Assembly (NCBI RefSeq): GCF_000174195.1
Contig: NZ_ACFY01000039.1
Coordinates: forward strand, 1 to 64,000
DNA: 64,000 bases
Direction: 5' to 3'
From: Roseburia inulinivorans DSM 16841
GTDB taxonomy: Bacteria > Bacillota > Clostridia > Lachnospirales > Lachnospiraceae
Positions within the stretch are counted from its first letter, which is position 1; the number at the start of each line of letters is the position of its first letter. The translations under genes were made by a program, and so were the position numbers. The notes below the pieces were generated by a model. The model did no database searches and was not told the DNA's origin. It worked only from the letters and a program-made list of their open reading frames with translations. This document shows, one piece after another, positions 48,713 to 58,247 of the stretch.

Positions 48713-50310
48713 CAGACTGTCTAACGATTAAGAAAAATGTTATAATAAAACTACCAAATACAGTATCGTAGGGGGATTCGTTATGGCATATATTGTTGGC
48801 GCAGATAGATATCAAACAAGAATGGTAACCACTTCATTAGATGACTTAATAAGTAAGGATAATTCTGTCCGAGTAATAGATTCTTATGTAGAATCCTTAA
48901 ATTTAGAAAATCTAGGTTTTATAGAGTATAGTGGTAGGAATCGAGGACAATCACCTTATCGCCGATCTGATTTATTAAAACTTCATATCTATGGCTATTT
49001 AAATAAGATTCGTTCTAGCAGAGCATTGGAAACAGAAGCAAAACGCAACCTGGAATTAATGTGGCTGGTAAACTGCATAACACCTGATCATGGTACTATT
49101 GCAGGTTTTGTTCAGAAGAATAAGGCTGTGTTTCACAATACATTACGAAATCTTACCCTTATTCTCAAAGGTTGGGGGCTCATTGATGGAGAACTGATTG
49201 TTATTGATGGAACTAAGATCCGTGCTCAAAACAGCAAGCATAATTGTATTACGCAAAGCGGTTTAGATAAAAAAATCGAATATGCGGAAGCTCAGATAAA
49301 TGCATATCTTATGGCAATCGCTAAAGATGAAGCGCTGGCAGATGACCTTACAGATAAACTAAAAACATATCAAGAGCTAAAAGAACAGTATCTTACACAA
49401 AAACAGGAATTAAAAGATGAAGGACTGGAACAAAAGAGTTTGACAGATCCTGATTCAAGAAGGGTAAAAAATAACGGCTCATTGGATATCTGCTACAATG
49501 TACAGTCTGTTGTAGATGCAAAGAATCATTTTGTTGTAGATATTTCGACGACTAATGATATAAATGACCAAAACCAGCTTTACACTATGGCACAAAAAGC
49601 ATCCGAACTTTTAGAAAAAGAGTCTTCTACAATTCTGGCAGATACAGGTTATTATAACGGAACGGAGATAAAAAACTGTGTTGATGCCGGAATGAATGTC
49701 TTTATAAAAAAGCTAAAGCGAATAATGCTACAAAGGATAATGAATTTCGCAAAGAAAAGTTTATATAATGGTGAAACTGATGAATATACATGCCAAGCAG
49801 GAGATAGATTACGATTTTTTGAAAATACTTCGAAGAATGGTATGAAGTATCGCAAATATAAGTGTATAGACTGCAATTCATGCAAATATAAAAAAGACTG
49901 CACTACTTCTTCATCTGGAAGAACGATACAGCGTTGGGTACATGAAGATGTTCTTGAAACTGTGTATAATGAAACACTAAATAATAACGAGGTTTATAAA
50001 CAGAGAAGATGTATCGTGGAGCATCCGTTTTGGACTATAAAAAGAAGTCTCGGATATAGTTTCTTTCATCGACGCAGACAAGAGAATGTTGACGCAGAAG
50101 TTGCATCTATGTTTATCGCTTATAACTTTAAGCGATTATTAAGCATGTTTTCAACAGAAGAATTAGTAACGAAGTTTGAAGGAAGTGTGATGTAGCAGGG
50201 AGAGGAACGCATGTAATTCATGTGAAAAACAAAGATAAAAATGGTATTAAAAAAATCGAAGATAAAAATACCGTACATCAGACTGAATTTTCGAATCGTT
50301 AGACAGTCTG
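48713..50310 (+). mobile_element. IS1182-family insertion sequence inside intron domain V
   Basis: A 1598-base element with perfect 17-base terminal inverted repeats CAGACTGTCTAACGATT (48713-48729 and 50294-50310), flanked by the 4-base duplication ACGC (48709-48712 and 50311-50314). Removing the element and one ACGC restores GGTACGCACGGTGG, part of the group II intron domain V. Its one gene is the transposase at 48783. Confidence 0.9.
48783..50195 (+). CDS. IS1182 family transposase
   Basis: A 470-residue DDE transposase: start DRYQTRMVTTSLDDLISKDNSVRVIDSYVESL, first Asp in LIVIDGTKIRAQNSKHN, second in TILADTGYYNG and Glu in RRCIVEHPFWTIKRSLGY. Between 49712 and about 49766 the frame is shifted: LKRIMLQRIMNFAKKSLYN stands where the +1 frame reads AKANNATKDNEFRKEKF, the sequence expected for the family. 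One A is missing in the run at 49706-49711, and two bases are missing in the TA repeat at 49762-49766. The downstream frame is restored, so the protein is full length but altered for about 19 residues. Confidence 0.9.
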   Translation: MAYIVGADRYQTRMVTTSLDDLISKDNSVRVIDSYVESLNLENLGFIEYSGRNRGQSPYRRSDLLKLHIYGYLNKIRSSRALETEAKRNLELMWLVNCITPDHGTIAGFVQKNKAVFHNTLRNLTLILKGWGLIDGELIVIDGTKIRAQNSKHNCITQSGLDKKIEYAEAQINAYLMAIAKDEALADDLTDKLKTYQELKEQYLTQKQELKDEGLEQKSLTDPDSRRVKNNGSLDICYNVQSVVDAKNHFVVDISTTNDINDQNQLYTMAQKASELLEKESSTILADTGYYNGTEIKNCVDAGMNVFIKKLKRIMLQRIMNFAKKSLYNGETDEYTCQAGDRLRFFENTSKNGMKYRKYKCIDCNSCKYKKDCTTSSSGRTIQRWVHEDVLETVYNETLNNNEVYKQRRCIVEHPFWTIKRSLGYSFFHRRRQENVDAEVASMFIAYNFKRLLSMFSTEELVTKFEGSVM

Positions 50311-50418
50311 ACGCACGGTGGTGTGAGAGGAGGGGAGTTAATCACGCCCTCCTGCTCGATTTGATGGGAAGTTTTTTAGTAACTGAAAATTGCCTTATAT
50401 ACAATGGTAAAATAATAG

Positions 50419-51249
50419 CTACAGACTAATGTTTGAAGTCTGTTTTTGAATTAACATATCTCGCAATTTTGTAGCACGTTCATAGGCATTATTAAGGTAT
50501 TCAGTTAATGAGAGATTCTGATATTCACTTTTTCCTAAAATGGAAACTTCCAATGTAATTGGACCGGTATAATTTAAAACAGAGAGTTTTTCGACAAACC
50601 AATTCCAATCCAAAGTGCCATCGAAAGGCAGGTAATGCCTGTCATCACGATAATCAATATTGCCGGGTTGAGTCACGCCAAGGTTGTCATGAATATGTAG
50701 GCACTTTAATCTGGAACCAAATTTCTTTATCATATCAATGTGAGGACTATAACATAAATTATGACCGCAATCCCAGCAAAATCCATGGAAAGGATCCTTA
50801 ATATAGTCCATAACAGCATCGATGTGTGGAAGTGGCTCTAAGTTTTCAAAACAAATATGAACATTTTTTTCTTTTGCATAATCGCATAATTCCTGAAAAA
50901 GAATTAATCCATTAGAAGAAATGGGAGGGGCTGTGTTTCCGACAGTTACATGCATAATTAATTTGTCAACGTTGACGGAATGGCAGTCATTTATAATTTT
51001 TTTCAAATATGTAAGATAATCTTTGCCAATATCGCCAGCCTCCCAAATACGGTTTGCCTGAGAAAAGGGACCGTGTATAGTTTCGAATTTTAATCCGAGC
51101 TGATATGCTGTTTCAGCCCAGGAAACCAAAGGTTCTATTCCCGTATATGTTAGGAAAAAACCGTCAAATCCTGCATTTTTAATAAGTTTTAATTGTTCCT
51201 CGACAGGAACTGTACTACCAATGATTGTTGAGATGTTAATATCCTGCAT
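50419..51249 (-). CDS. Sugar phosphate isomerase/epimerase (xylose isomerase-like TIM barrel)
   Basis: A 276-residue AP endonuclease 2/xylose isomerase-like protein. Metal-binding residues appear in HGPFSQ, LIMHVTVGN, ICFENLEPLPH, FCWDCGHN, CLHIHDNLG and ITLEVSI. Such enzymes isomerise or epimerise sugars or sugar phosphates, or act on inositol derivatives. It lies head-to-tail after the ArsR-like regulator (gap 16 bases) and divergent from the ABC/GH2 operon, so it likely joins the same sugar pathway. Substrate unknown. Confidence 0.85.
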   Translation of the reverse strand: MQDINISTIIGSTVPVEEQLKLIKNAGFDGFFLTYTGIEPLVSWAETAYQLGLKFETIHGPFSQANRIWEAGDIGKDYLTYLKKIINDCHSVNVDKLIMHVTVGNTAPPISSNGLILFQELCDYAKEKNVHICFENLEPLPHIDAVMDYIKDPFHGFCWDCGHNLCYSPHIDMIKKFGSRLKCLHIHDNLGVTQPGNIDYRDDRHYLPFDGTLDWNWFVEKLSVLNYTGPITLEVSILGKSEYQNLSLTEYLNNAYERATKLRDMLIQKQTSNISL

Positions 51250-51265
51250 AAAAATGAACCTCCAT

Positions 51266-52234
51266 TTAGTAAGTAAAAGTCATAATGATTCCCTGTGGAT
51301 AATCACCATATTTTTCACCGAAAATATTGATACCGCCAATGTGCTTTGCATCTTCTTTAATGCCTATTCGAAGTGCTATATAATGACACTTATCCAGTTC
51401 CAGCTGCTTGATGCTTATAGATGGATTTACAGGCATATGATCGATGTAGCCACCGTTTTCCTTGATGGAAAAGGTCTTGAGAAGCCCGTACTGAGTTCTT
51501 CCATTTGGCCAGATGGCGGGTGTGAGCTTGCCGCGCCTGTCCCCGAAATCACCAGGTGAGCAAAAAGTTGTAAGTTCAATGCCGTTGACAGTGACGGTAA
51601 TATCTGAAGGCCAGTCGTTTAAATATCCAGGAGCTTCTGAACAAATTTCTACACTGAAGGAAAGCTCGGAAAGATGCCGCATTGGATTGATAAGATTTTG
51701 AAAACGATATTCAACATAACCCTGTCGAAACCAAAGGAGCTGTGCTTTGGTTCTGTTCGGAGAATAGAAAGAGGAGGGGCTGTCGTACATGTCAATTGCA
51801 CCATTTTCGTCGGCGAGTCCACACGTTGGCTCAATTTTACATTGAAAATAGTGCCCGATAGGCATTTCGATTGATACAGAATTATCCACTGCACTGAGTT
51901 CAGGGTTAACTGTAGATAAAGTAAATGTCTGCATGCTACAGATACAAACACGCATAGAGCCATGGTTGCCGGGCTGGACTTCGGTAATGATAAGCTGTGC
52001 ATCTTCAAGGCATCTAATATGGACAGCTGTTGAAGACACAGGGATGTTTAAAATATGAGCAATTTCTTGAACAGACATAGCGCAATCTTTCAATAAGGCT
52101 AAGATTTGAAGGCGTATAGGAGAAGATAAAGCTTTTCCTATTGACGCAATTCGCTCATGATGAGCAGGATTACTTAGATTTAATTCGATATCACGCTCGC
52201 CGATAATTTTGATTGTTCGTTTTGGTTTAGACAT
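51266..52234 (-). CDS. ArsR-like regulator with large C-terminal domain
   Basis: A 322-residue protein. Residues about 25-95 form an ArsR-type winged helix (HHERIASIGKALSSPIRLQILALLKDCAMSVQEIAHILNIPVSSTAVHIRCLEDAQLI). The remaining 220 residues are beta-rich and look like a carbohydrate-sensing domain (GHYFQCKIEPTCGLADENGAIDMYDSPSSFYSPNRTKAQLLWFRQGYVEYRF). Large regulators of this kind occur beside sugar operons in Firmicutes. GGAGAATG lies before the ATG. It probably controls the divergent ABC/GH2 operon through the dyads at 52271-52322. Confidence 0.8.
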   Translation of the reverse strand: MSKPKRTIKIIGERDIELNLSNPAHHERIASIGKALSSPIRLQILALLKDCAMSVQEIAHILNIPVSSTAVHIRCLEDAQLIITEVQPGNHGSMRVCICSMQTFTLSTVNPELSAVDNSVSIEMPIGHYFQCKIEPTCGLADENGAIDMYDSPSSFYSPNRTKAQLLWFRQGYVEYRFQNLINPMRHLSELSFSVEICSEAPGYLNDWPSDITVTVNGIELTTFCSPGDFGDRRGKLTPAIWPNGRTQYGLLKTFSIKENGGYIDHMPVNPSISIKQLELDKCHYIALRIGIKEDAKHIGGINIFGEKYGDYPQGIIMTFTY

Positions 52235-52270
52235 GTTACATTCTCCTTTTTATCTTTTTTTCTTACATTA

Positions 52271-52328
52271 TTTCAATAAACGTGTAATAAAAACATACCA
52301 TTTAATTACATGAAACGTGTAATAAAAA
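52271..52328. promoter_or_regulatory. Operator repeats between the ArsR-like gene and the ABC operon
   Basis: AAACGTGTAATAAAAA occurs at 52278-52293 and 52313-52328 (35 bases apart). The second copy is part of the dyad TTACA-TGAAACG-TGTAA (52306-52322); the first has a weaker version. The rest of the 310-base interval up to 52546 is very AT-rich with no gene. Confidence 0.6.
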
Positions 52329-52545
52329 ATAATGTTTGACAAAGAATGATGATAAAAAATATGCATTATACACAAAAAATAAATGGAAACAACAAAAATA
52401 GTTGACAAAATATTGCAAAAATAATAGAGTGAAATCAACAAAAAACAAATTTTAAATAAAAAAGAGAATTTAAAATATAGTTTTTTGTTACAAAAATAGT
52501 ATAACAAAATAAGCAAAAAATTGCAAGGCGAAAGGAGAAAGTAGT

Positions 52546-53871
52546 ATGAAGAAAAAGTTGGCGTTGGCATTAGTATTTGTAATGGGGCTGTCATTTACAG
52601 CTTGTGGAAAAACAACTGTTTCGGATAGCACAAATGAGGCAGTGTCTGGTGGAGTTCAGTCAACGGATACAAATGAAGATAAAGAATCTTCAGGAAAAAG
52701 TGATAAGACGACAATCACATTTATCAATGGATTTACTGGTGGAGATGGTGAATACATGACAAAGATTGTGGATGGGTTTAACGAATCACAAAGTGATTAT
52801 TATATTGAACAGTTACAGGATGCAGATCATTATACAAAGTTCAAATCAGGAGATTTTGATATGCTGATCATTCATGCAGACTGGATTTCTACCTATCACG
52901 CAATGGGGCTTTTGAGAGAAGTGTCTGATATATATGATATGGCAGGTATTTCATTTGAGAATGATTTTCACGATATTACGAAGACATACGCAAAGTATGA
53001 TGACGGAGTTTTTGCATTTCCATTGGATTTATATGCAGAAACAACATTTTATAATAAAGAATACACAGATGAAGCACCGAAAGATTATAATGATATGATT
53101 GAATTAAGAGATAAACTTGATTCCGAAAATTCTGGCATATATCCATATGGATTACCACTGACAGGCGATCAGCAGTGGGCATGGATGACAGCGTTAGGAC
53201 AATGTGGAGTGAACTGGGTAGAAGATGAACATATCAAGCTTGATACCGAAGAAGCATGTGATGCATTTATGAAGATTCACGACATGATTTATAAAGATCA
53301 CTTGAGTCCGGCTGGGCTAGGAGCAGATGACCATTTTAATACATTTATCAGTCAGTCAGAGACAGCAGCAAATGTTAAGACAGTCGTTTCGATGACAGGA
53401 CCATGGAAATATACGGTTGCAAAAGAGGTTCTTGGGGATAATCTTGGAATCGGTACAGTTCCGCAGATTTATGGCGATAAAAAATGTGTACCTGCTGGAG
53501 GACATACCTTTGGAGTATCCTCTAAAGTTACAGATGAAAAGAAAATTGCTGGTATTGCTGCGTTCATGAAATACACATATCAGCCAGATGTTCTGCTAAA
53601 TTGGGCAGATTCAGGTCAGGCACCTGTTCATCTTGCTACCATGGAAGTAGTTAAAGCCAATCCTGAAAAATATCCAGTAGCGGCAGTTAATTACACAATT
53701 TTTGATGATGCCATGATACTTCCGGCAATATACAACATTCGTGAACAAGTAAAATATGTAAACGAAACAGTATGGTCGATGGTAGTACAGACTGAAAATT
53801 TGTCAAGGGATGATCTTATGGCTGAATTGAAAAATGCAACTGACATAGCAACTGAGTTATCAGAGATGTAA
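52546..53871 (+). CDS. Sugar ABC transporter substrate-binding lipoprotein
   Basis: A 441-residue family 1 solute-binding protein with lipobox FTAC (Cys20), an acidic linker, and TTITFINGFTGGDGEYMTKIVDGFNESQSDYYIE typical of CUT1 binders. It heads an operon with two permeases, a GH2 glycosidase, a HAD phosphatase and two MgtC proteins. The sugar is probably an oligosaccharide cut by the GH2 enzyme. GGCGAAAGGAGAAAG precedes the ATG. Confidence 0.88.
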   Translation: MKKKLALALVFVMGLSFTACGKTTVSDSTNEAVSGGVQSTDTNEDKESSGKSDKTTITFINGFTGGDGEYMTKIVDGFNESQSDYYIEQLQDADHYTKFKSGDFDMLIIHADWISTYHAMGLLREVSDIYDMAGISFENDFHDITKTYAKYDDGVFAFPLDLYAETTFYNKEYTDEAPKDYNDMIELRDKLDSENSGIYPYGLPLTGDQQWAWMTALGQCGVNWVEDEHIKLDTEEACDAFMKIHDMIYKDHLSPAGLGADDHFNTFISQSETAANVKTVVSMTGPWKYTVAKEVLGDNLGIGTVPQIYGDKKCVPAGGHTFGVSSKVTDEKKIAGIAAFMKYTYQPDVLLNWADSGQAPVHLATMEVVKANPEKYPVAAVNYTIFDDAMILPAIYNIREQVKYVNETVWSMVVQTENLSRDDLMAELKNATDIATELSEM

Positions 53872-53895
53872 ATTATATAGAAGGAACGAGATTAT

Positions 53896-54786
53896 ATGAA
53901 GAAAAAAAGTACGGGTTTGTTGTTTATAACACCATTTATATTATTTTTCATGCTGTTCTGGTTAATACCATTTATTTATGGAATAGTGATGAGTTTAAGT
54001 AAATATAGTTTGATAATGGGAAATCAGGGATTTGTGGGATTCTCAAATTATATCAAAATACTGGTTGGAGATTCGATGTACCATAACTCGTTCCTTCTAG
54101 GTTTGAAAAATACTGTAATTTTTACAGCCTGTACAACACCATTCCTTGTTTTGGGAAGTCTTGGTCTTGCATTATTGCTTGATCGGCTTCCTGACAAGTG
54201 CAAAGGAATATTCAGAACGATTTATTTTGCCTCGTATTCTGTTTCGGTTACTGCGGTGGCAGCTGTATTTGTATGGCTGATGAAAGGAAACGGCGGATAC
54301 CTGAATAATTTAATGATGAACATAGGAATTATTAAAAAAGCAGTACCGTGGATGGAACAGCAGCCGTTTGTGTGGGTTTCGCTTACTGTGGCAACGGTAT
54401 GGTGGACAATAGGTTATAATATGATGCTTTTTGTTAATGCATTAAATGAAATTGATCCACAGCTTTATGAAGCATCAGCAATTGATGGGGCAAGATACTG
54501 GAAACAGTTCCGGTATATCATTTTCCCGGGAATTAAAAATGTATTTTATTTTGTTTTGATGACTACGATTATTGCATCATTTAATGTTTATGGGCAGCCA
54601 AGACTGATGACGAAAGGCGGTCCAGGAGAAAGCACAAAACCTGTCATAATGGTAATAACATCAACTATTATGGATAGAAATGATCTTGGCATTGGAAGTG
54701 CCATGACGCTTCTGATGGGAATTGTAATTGTAATTTGTTCCATAGGACAGTACTTTTTGACAAAAGAAAAAGAAGAATTGAGGTAG
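53896..54786 (+). CDS. Sugar ABC transporter permease (UgpA/MsmF-like)
   Basis: A 296-residue CUT1 permease: LLFITPFILFFMLFWLIPFIYGIVMSLSKY (helix 1), FVGFSNYIKIL, and the EAA loop LYEASAIDGARYWKQFRYIIFPGI. The end FLTKEKEELR is usual for the first permease of such pairs. GAAGGAACG lies before the ATG. Eleven bases separate it from the partner permease. Confidence 0.92.
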   Translation: MKKKSTGLLFITPFILFFMLFWLIPFIYGIVMSLSKYSLIMGNQGFVGFSNYIKILVGDSMYHNSFLLGLKNTVIFTACTTPFLVLGSLGLALLLDRLPDKCKGIFRTIYFASYSVSVTAVAAVFVWLMKGNGGYLNNLMMNIGIIKKAVPWMEQQPFVWVSLTVATVWWTIGYNMMLFVNALNEIDPQLYEASAIDGARYWKQFRYIIFPGIKNVFYFVLMTTIIASFNVYGQPRLMTKGGPGESTKPVIMVITSTIMDRNDLGIGSAMTLLMGIVIVICSIGQYFLTKEKEELR

Positions 54787-54797
54787 GGAGGCAGACC

Positions 54798-55625
54798 ATG
54801 AAAAAAAATATATCCAAAATATTATTGCTTATGATGGCATGTATTATTGCATATTTATTTTTACTGCCACTCCTATTTATGGTTTTTACAAGTTTTAAAG
54901 GTGTGGCTGAATCAGTAACATCTACAACATTACTGCCCAAGGAGTGGACATTTGAAAATTATATAGAACTGTTTCACAACACAGATACATCCCCAGTTAT
55001 ACAGTGGCTTATAAATACAGCGATTATTACAATTTGTGGAACAGCACTGCGGATTACAACAAGTGTGTTGGCGGCATATGCATTAGCCAGACTGAATGTG
55101 GCTGGAAAAAAAATTATTTTGATAGGATTAATCTGGGCAATGGCGATTCCAGAAATTGTAACGTATTTTCCACTGTTTTATATATTCAAACAAATAGGTG
55201 GGTTAAATACTTACTGGGCGTTGATACTTCCGTCAGGTTCTGGGGTAATGTGCATATATTTGATTTATAACTTTTTGATAGATTTTCCTAAAGAGCTGGA
55301 AGAAGCCGGTTTAGTGGAAGGTGCTAATATTTTTCAGATACTATGGCATATTGTTCTTCCTTCGGTAAAACCAGTTGTGATTACACAGGCATTCATAACA
55401 TTTTTAGGTTTATATAACAGTTATTTATGGCCATCGCTTGTTATTAACAAGAATGAGACAAGAACAATTACTTTAGGAATAGCTGCACTTGTGTTAGGTG
55501 AAAATTATACAAACCCGGGAATGATGATGGCATCTACAGTTGTATCGGTTATACCAGTAATGATTATATTTATTTTTGCAAACAAATATATAGTAAAGGG
55601 ATTTACACATTCAGGAATTAAATAA
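54798..55625 (+). CDS. Sugar ABC transporter permease (UgpE/MalG-like)
   Basis: A 275-residue CUT1 permease: ISKILLLMMACIIAYLFLLPLLFMVFTSFKG, LPKEWTFENYIELF, EAA loop LEEAGLVEGANIFQILWHIVLPSVKP and tail FANKYIVKGFTHSGIK. The ATG at 54798 has AGGGAGG before it. Works with the preceding permease; no ATPase gene nearby. Confidence 0.92.
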   Translation: MKKNISKILLLMMACIIAYLFLLPLLFMVFTSFKGVAESVTSTTLLPKEWTFENYIELFHNTDTSPVIQWLINTAIITICGTALRITTSVLAAYALARLNVAGKKIILIGLIWAMAIPEIVTYFPLFYIFKQIGGLNTYWALILPSGSGVMCIYLIYNFLIDFPKELEEAGLVEGANIFQILWHIVLPSVKPVVITQAFITFLGLYNSYLWPSLVINKNETRTITLGIAALVLGENYTNPGMMMASTVVSVIPVMIIFIFANKYIVKGFTHSGIK

Positions 55626-55641
55626 AAGCAAGGGGGATAAA

Positions 55642-57390
55642 ATGAGAAGAACCGAATATCCGCGTCCAAATTTTAAACGGGAAAAATGGAAATGTTTAAA
55701 TGGAGTTTGGAAGTTTTATTATGGAAATAAAAAGACAGAGATAGAAGTACCATTTGTTTGCCAGAGCCAGTTAAGTGGAATAGGCGAAAGAATCACAGAA
55801 GATTTTGTGGTGTACGAAAATGAATTTACAGTGCCAAAGGAATGGAAAGGGGAGGAAATCCGTATTAATTTTGGAGCAGTTGATTATCGATGCTGTGTAT
55901 ATATCAATAACCAATGTGTAGGAACGCATATTGGTGGACAGACTCCTTTTTCATTTCAGATAACAAGGTATTTAAATTGGAATAGAGAGACGATCAGAGT
56001 TGAAGTGGAAGATCCGCTGACAGATGAAACGATTCCGCGCGGAAAGCAGTTTTGGGAAGATACATCAAAATTTATTTGGTATACACCAAGTACCGGAATT
56101 TGGCAGAGTGTGTGGTTAGAACCCCTGTCGAAAACACATTTTGAATGGATTTATTTTACACCAGATATTGATGAGGGAACGGTTAAAATTGAATATAAGC
56201 TATCAGAAGCGTCAAAATTGCCATGCAGAGTACATGTGAAGATCAGTCTGGAACAGAACGAAGTTTTTCATGGAAATATGTTATGTGATGAAAGGCAGAA
56301 TTCATTGACAGTTGATGTATTTCAAAATAAAGCGTTAAACGGTGCATTCCATTTTGTGGGAAAATATTGGAGTCCTGAAAATCCAATTTTATACGATGTT
56401 GTCATGAAAGCGGATGATGGAGATACAGGAAATGCAGCAGATGAGGTTGCAAGTTATTTTGGAATGCGGAAAATCCATATAGAAAATGGAAAAATTTATT
56501 TGAATAATCAGCCGTATTATCAAAAATTATTGTTGGATCAGGGGTATTGGAAAGAGAGTCTTATAACAGCACCAACAGATGCAGATTATAAAAATGATAT
56601 TCAGAAAGCAAAAGCGATGGGATTTAACGGATGTCGTAAACATGAAAAAGTGGAAGATCCGAGGTTTTTGTATTGGGCAGATAAGCTTGGCTTTTTGGTA
56701 TGGGAAGCAATGGCAAGTTTTTGGGTATATACTCCGCAGGCGGCAGAAACATTCATGAAAGAATGGATGGAGGTGATAAACCGAGATTACAACCACCCAT
56801 CAATTATTGTATGGGGAATGTTAAATGAAAGCTGGGGAACTCCACAAATATATGATAACAGCCAACAGCAGGATTTTTCAAAGTCACTGTATTACATGGT
56901 TAAATCTATTGATTCAACTAGATTGGTAATTTCCAATGACGGTTGGGAAATGACAGTAGGCGATATTTGTGCAATACATAGTTATAAACATGGTGAGAAG
57001 GAAGATAAACGTCAACATGAGGTATTTGCACAGTCTTTAAAAAGTTTAAAGACATTAGCAAATATAGTTGATAAAAATCTTTTTGCCAAGGGAAGTGAAT
57101 ATAAAAATCAACCGGTAGTTCTGACAGAATGTGGAGGCATTTCGCTAAAAGAGAAAGCGGCTGATAGTCAGGAAGAACAGAATTGGGGTTATACTACTAT
57201 AAAAAAAGAAGAATTTATAGAAGAATATGATCGGTTGACAGCTGCTATTTTTGACTCAGAGATTCTCAGTGGGTTCTGTTATACGCAATTTACAGATGTC
57301 GAACAGGAGACAAATGGATTACTGACAGATACTCATGAATATAAATTTAAACCTGAAGAAATAAAACGTATTAATGATCAAAAGAAATAG
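55642..57390 (+). CDS. Glycoside hydrolase family 2 enzyme
   Basis: A 582-residue GH2 protein without signal peptide, so cytosolic. The sugar-binding domain (WKCLNGVWKFYYGNK...EIEVPFVCQSQLSG...RINFGAVDYRCCVYINNQCVGTHIGGQTPFSF) is followed by an Ig-like sandwich (~170-270) and the TIM barrel with acid/base Glu396 in WGMLNESWG and nucleophile Glu496 in VVLTECGGIS. Activity could be beta-galactosidase, -glucuronidase or -mannosidase. It is short for GH2 and ends soon after the barrel. It processes the sugar imported by the ABC system upstream. Confidence 0.9.
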   Translation: MRRTEYPRPNFKREKWKCLNGVWKFYYGNKKTEIEVPFVCQSQLSGIGERITEDFVVYENEFTVPKEWKGEEIRINFGAVDYRCCVYINNQCVGTHIGGQTPFSFQITRYLNWNRETIRVEVEDPLTDETIPRGKQFWEDTSKFIWYTPSTGIWQSVWLEPLSKTHFEWIYFTPDIDEGTVKIEYKLSEASKLPCRVHVKISLEQNEVFHGNMLCDERQNSLTVDVFQNKALNGAFHFVGKYWSPENPILYDVVMKADDGDTGNAADEVASYFGMRKIHIENGKIYLNNQPYYQKLLLDQGYWKESLITAPTDADYKNDIQKAKAMGFNGCRKHEKVEDPRFLYWADKLGFLVWEAMASFWVYTPQAAETFMKEWMEVINRDYNHPSIIVWGMLNESWGTPQIYDNSQQQDFSKSLYYMVKSIDSTRLVISNDGWEMTVGDICAIHSYKHGEKEDKRQHEVFAQSLKSLKTLANIVDKNLFAKGSEYKNQPVVLTECGGISLKEKAADSQEEQNWGYTTIKKEEFIEEYDRLTAAIFDSEILSGFCYTQFTDVEQETNGLLTDTHEYKFKPEEIKRINDQKK

Positions 57391-57396
57391 AGACAA

Positions 57397-58247
57397 ATGA
57401 ATAGAATTGAAATATTAAAAAAACAAAATTATTTGTTCTTGATATGGATGGAACATTTTATCTTGGTGAACATGTTTTGGATGGTGCATTAGATTTTATT
57501 TCCAGTGTAAAAAAAGCTGGAAAAGATTTTATTTTTTTTACAAATAATTCATCAAAATCACCGGAGCTGTATATTGAAAAACTTGCTAAAATGGGTTGCA
57601 TCATCAGTCGCGAAAAAATAATGACATCTGCAGATGTTACAATAACATATTTAAAAAAATATCATAAAAACGCGAAAATTTATTTGGTTGGAACAGATTC
57701 TCTAATTAAGATGTTTGAAGCCGAAAAAATATGTCTGGATGATAAAAAACCTGATATTGTGGTTGTAGGTTTTGATACAACTTTGACATACATAAAATTA
57801 GAAAAAGCATGTTCATTTATTCGAAACGGAGCCATATTTTATGCTACCCATCCGGATATTAACTGTCCAGTTGAAAATGGATTTATACCTGATGTAGGCT
57901 CTTTTTGTGCAGCCATATCACTTTCTACTGGAGTAACCCCGAAAATATTTGGAAAACCTCATGTTGAAACATTAGAAAGCATATTGGATAATTACAAGAG
58001 TAAAAAAGAGGAGATTGCATTTGTCGGAGATAGGTTGTATACAGACGTTGCAGAGGGCGTAGAAAATGGCAGCAGAGGAATACTTGTATTGACAGGGGAA
58101 ACAAAAAAGGAAGATATACTGTCGTCTGATATTCAACCGGATGCAGTATTTGATTCACTAGGAGAAATGGGCGCTCTTTTGACTCAGATAGCTGATTTGG
58201 AAGGAGTGGAAAAATGTCACAAGTTTTGTTCGATAATAAAAACATAG
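57397..58247 (+). pseudogene. HAD-IIA (NagD-like) phosphatase, frameshifted at the N-terminus
   Basis: The main frame from about 57429 encodes LFVLDMDGTFYLGEHVLDGALDFI, FTNNSSKSPELY, IFGKPHVETL and FVGDRLYTDVAEG, all motifs of NagD-type sugar-phosphate or nucleotide phosphatases. No start codon exists in that frame before the catalytic DMDGT. The ATG at 57397 begins MNRIEILKK in another frame; one more A in the run of seven at 57417-57423 joins them into a 283-residue protein. So the gene is either inactivated or affected by a sequencing error. Its end overlaps the next gene by 34 bases. Confidence 0.82.

Larger units (their letters stand above)
47913..50360 (+). mobile_element. Group II intron, degenerate, with nested IS
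   Basis: The 5' end GTGCGCCCGGCGGTGCAC (47913) opens a structured, gene-free RNA region of about 430 bases (domains I-III), followed by the start of a LtrA-type protein. The 3' end has the domain V and VI sequence (ACGGTGGTGTGAGAGGAGG and a GGAGGG/CCCTCC-type stem) ending near CTCGAT at 50360. The protein gene has lost its reverse transcriptase core, and an IS1182-family element splits domain V. The intron is therefore unable to splice or move on its own. Boundaries come from conserved end sequences, not from a folding calculation. Confidence 0.8.
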
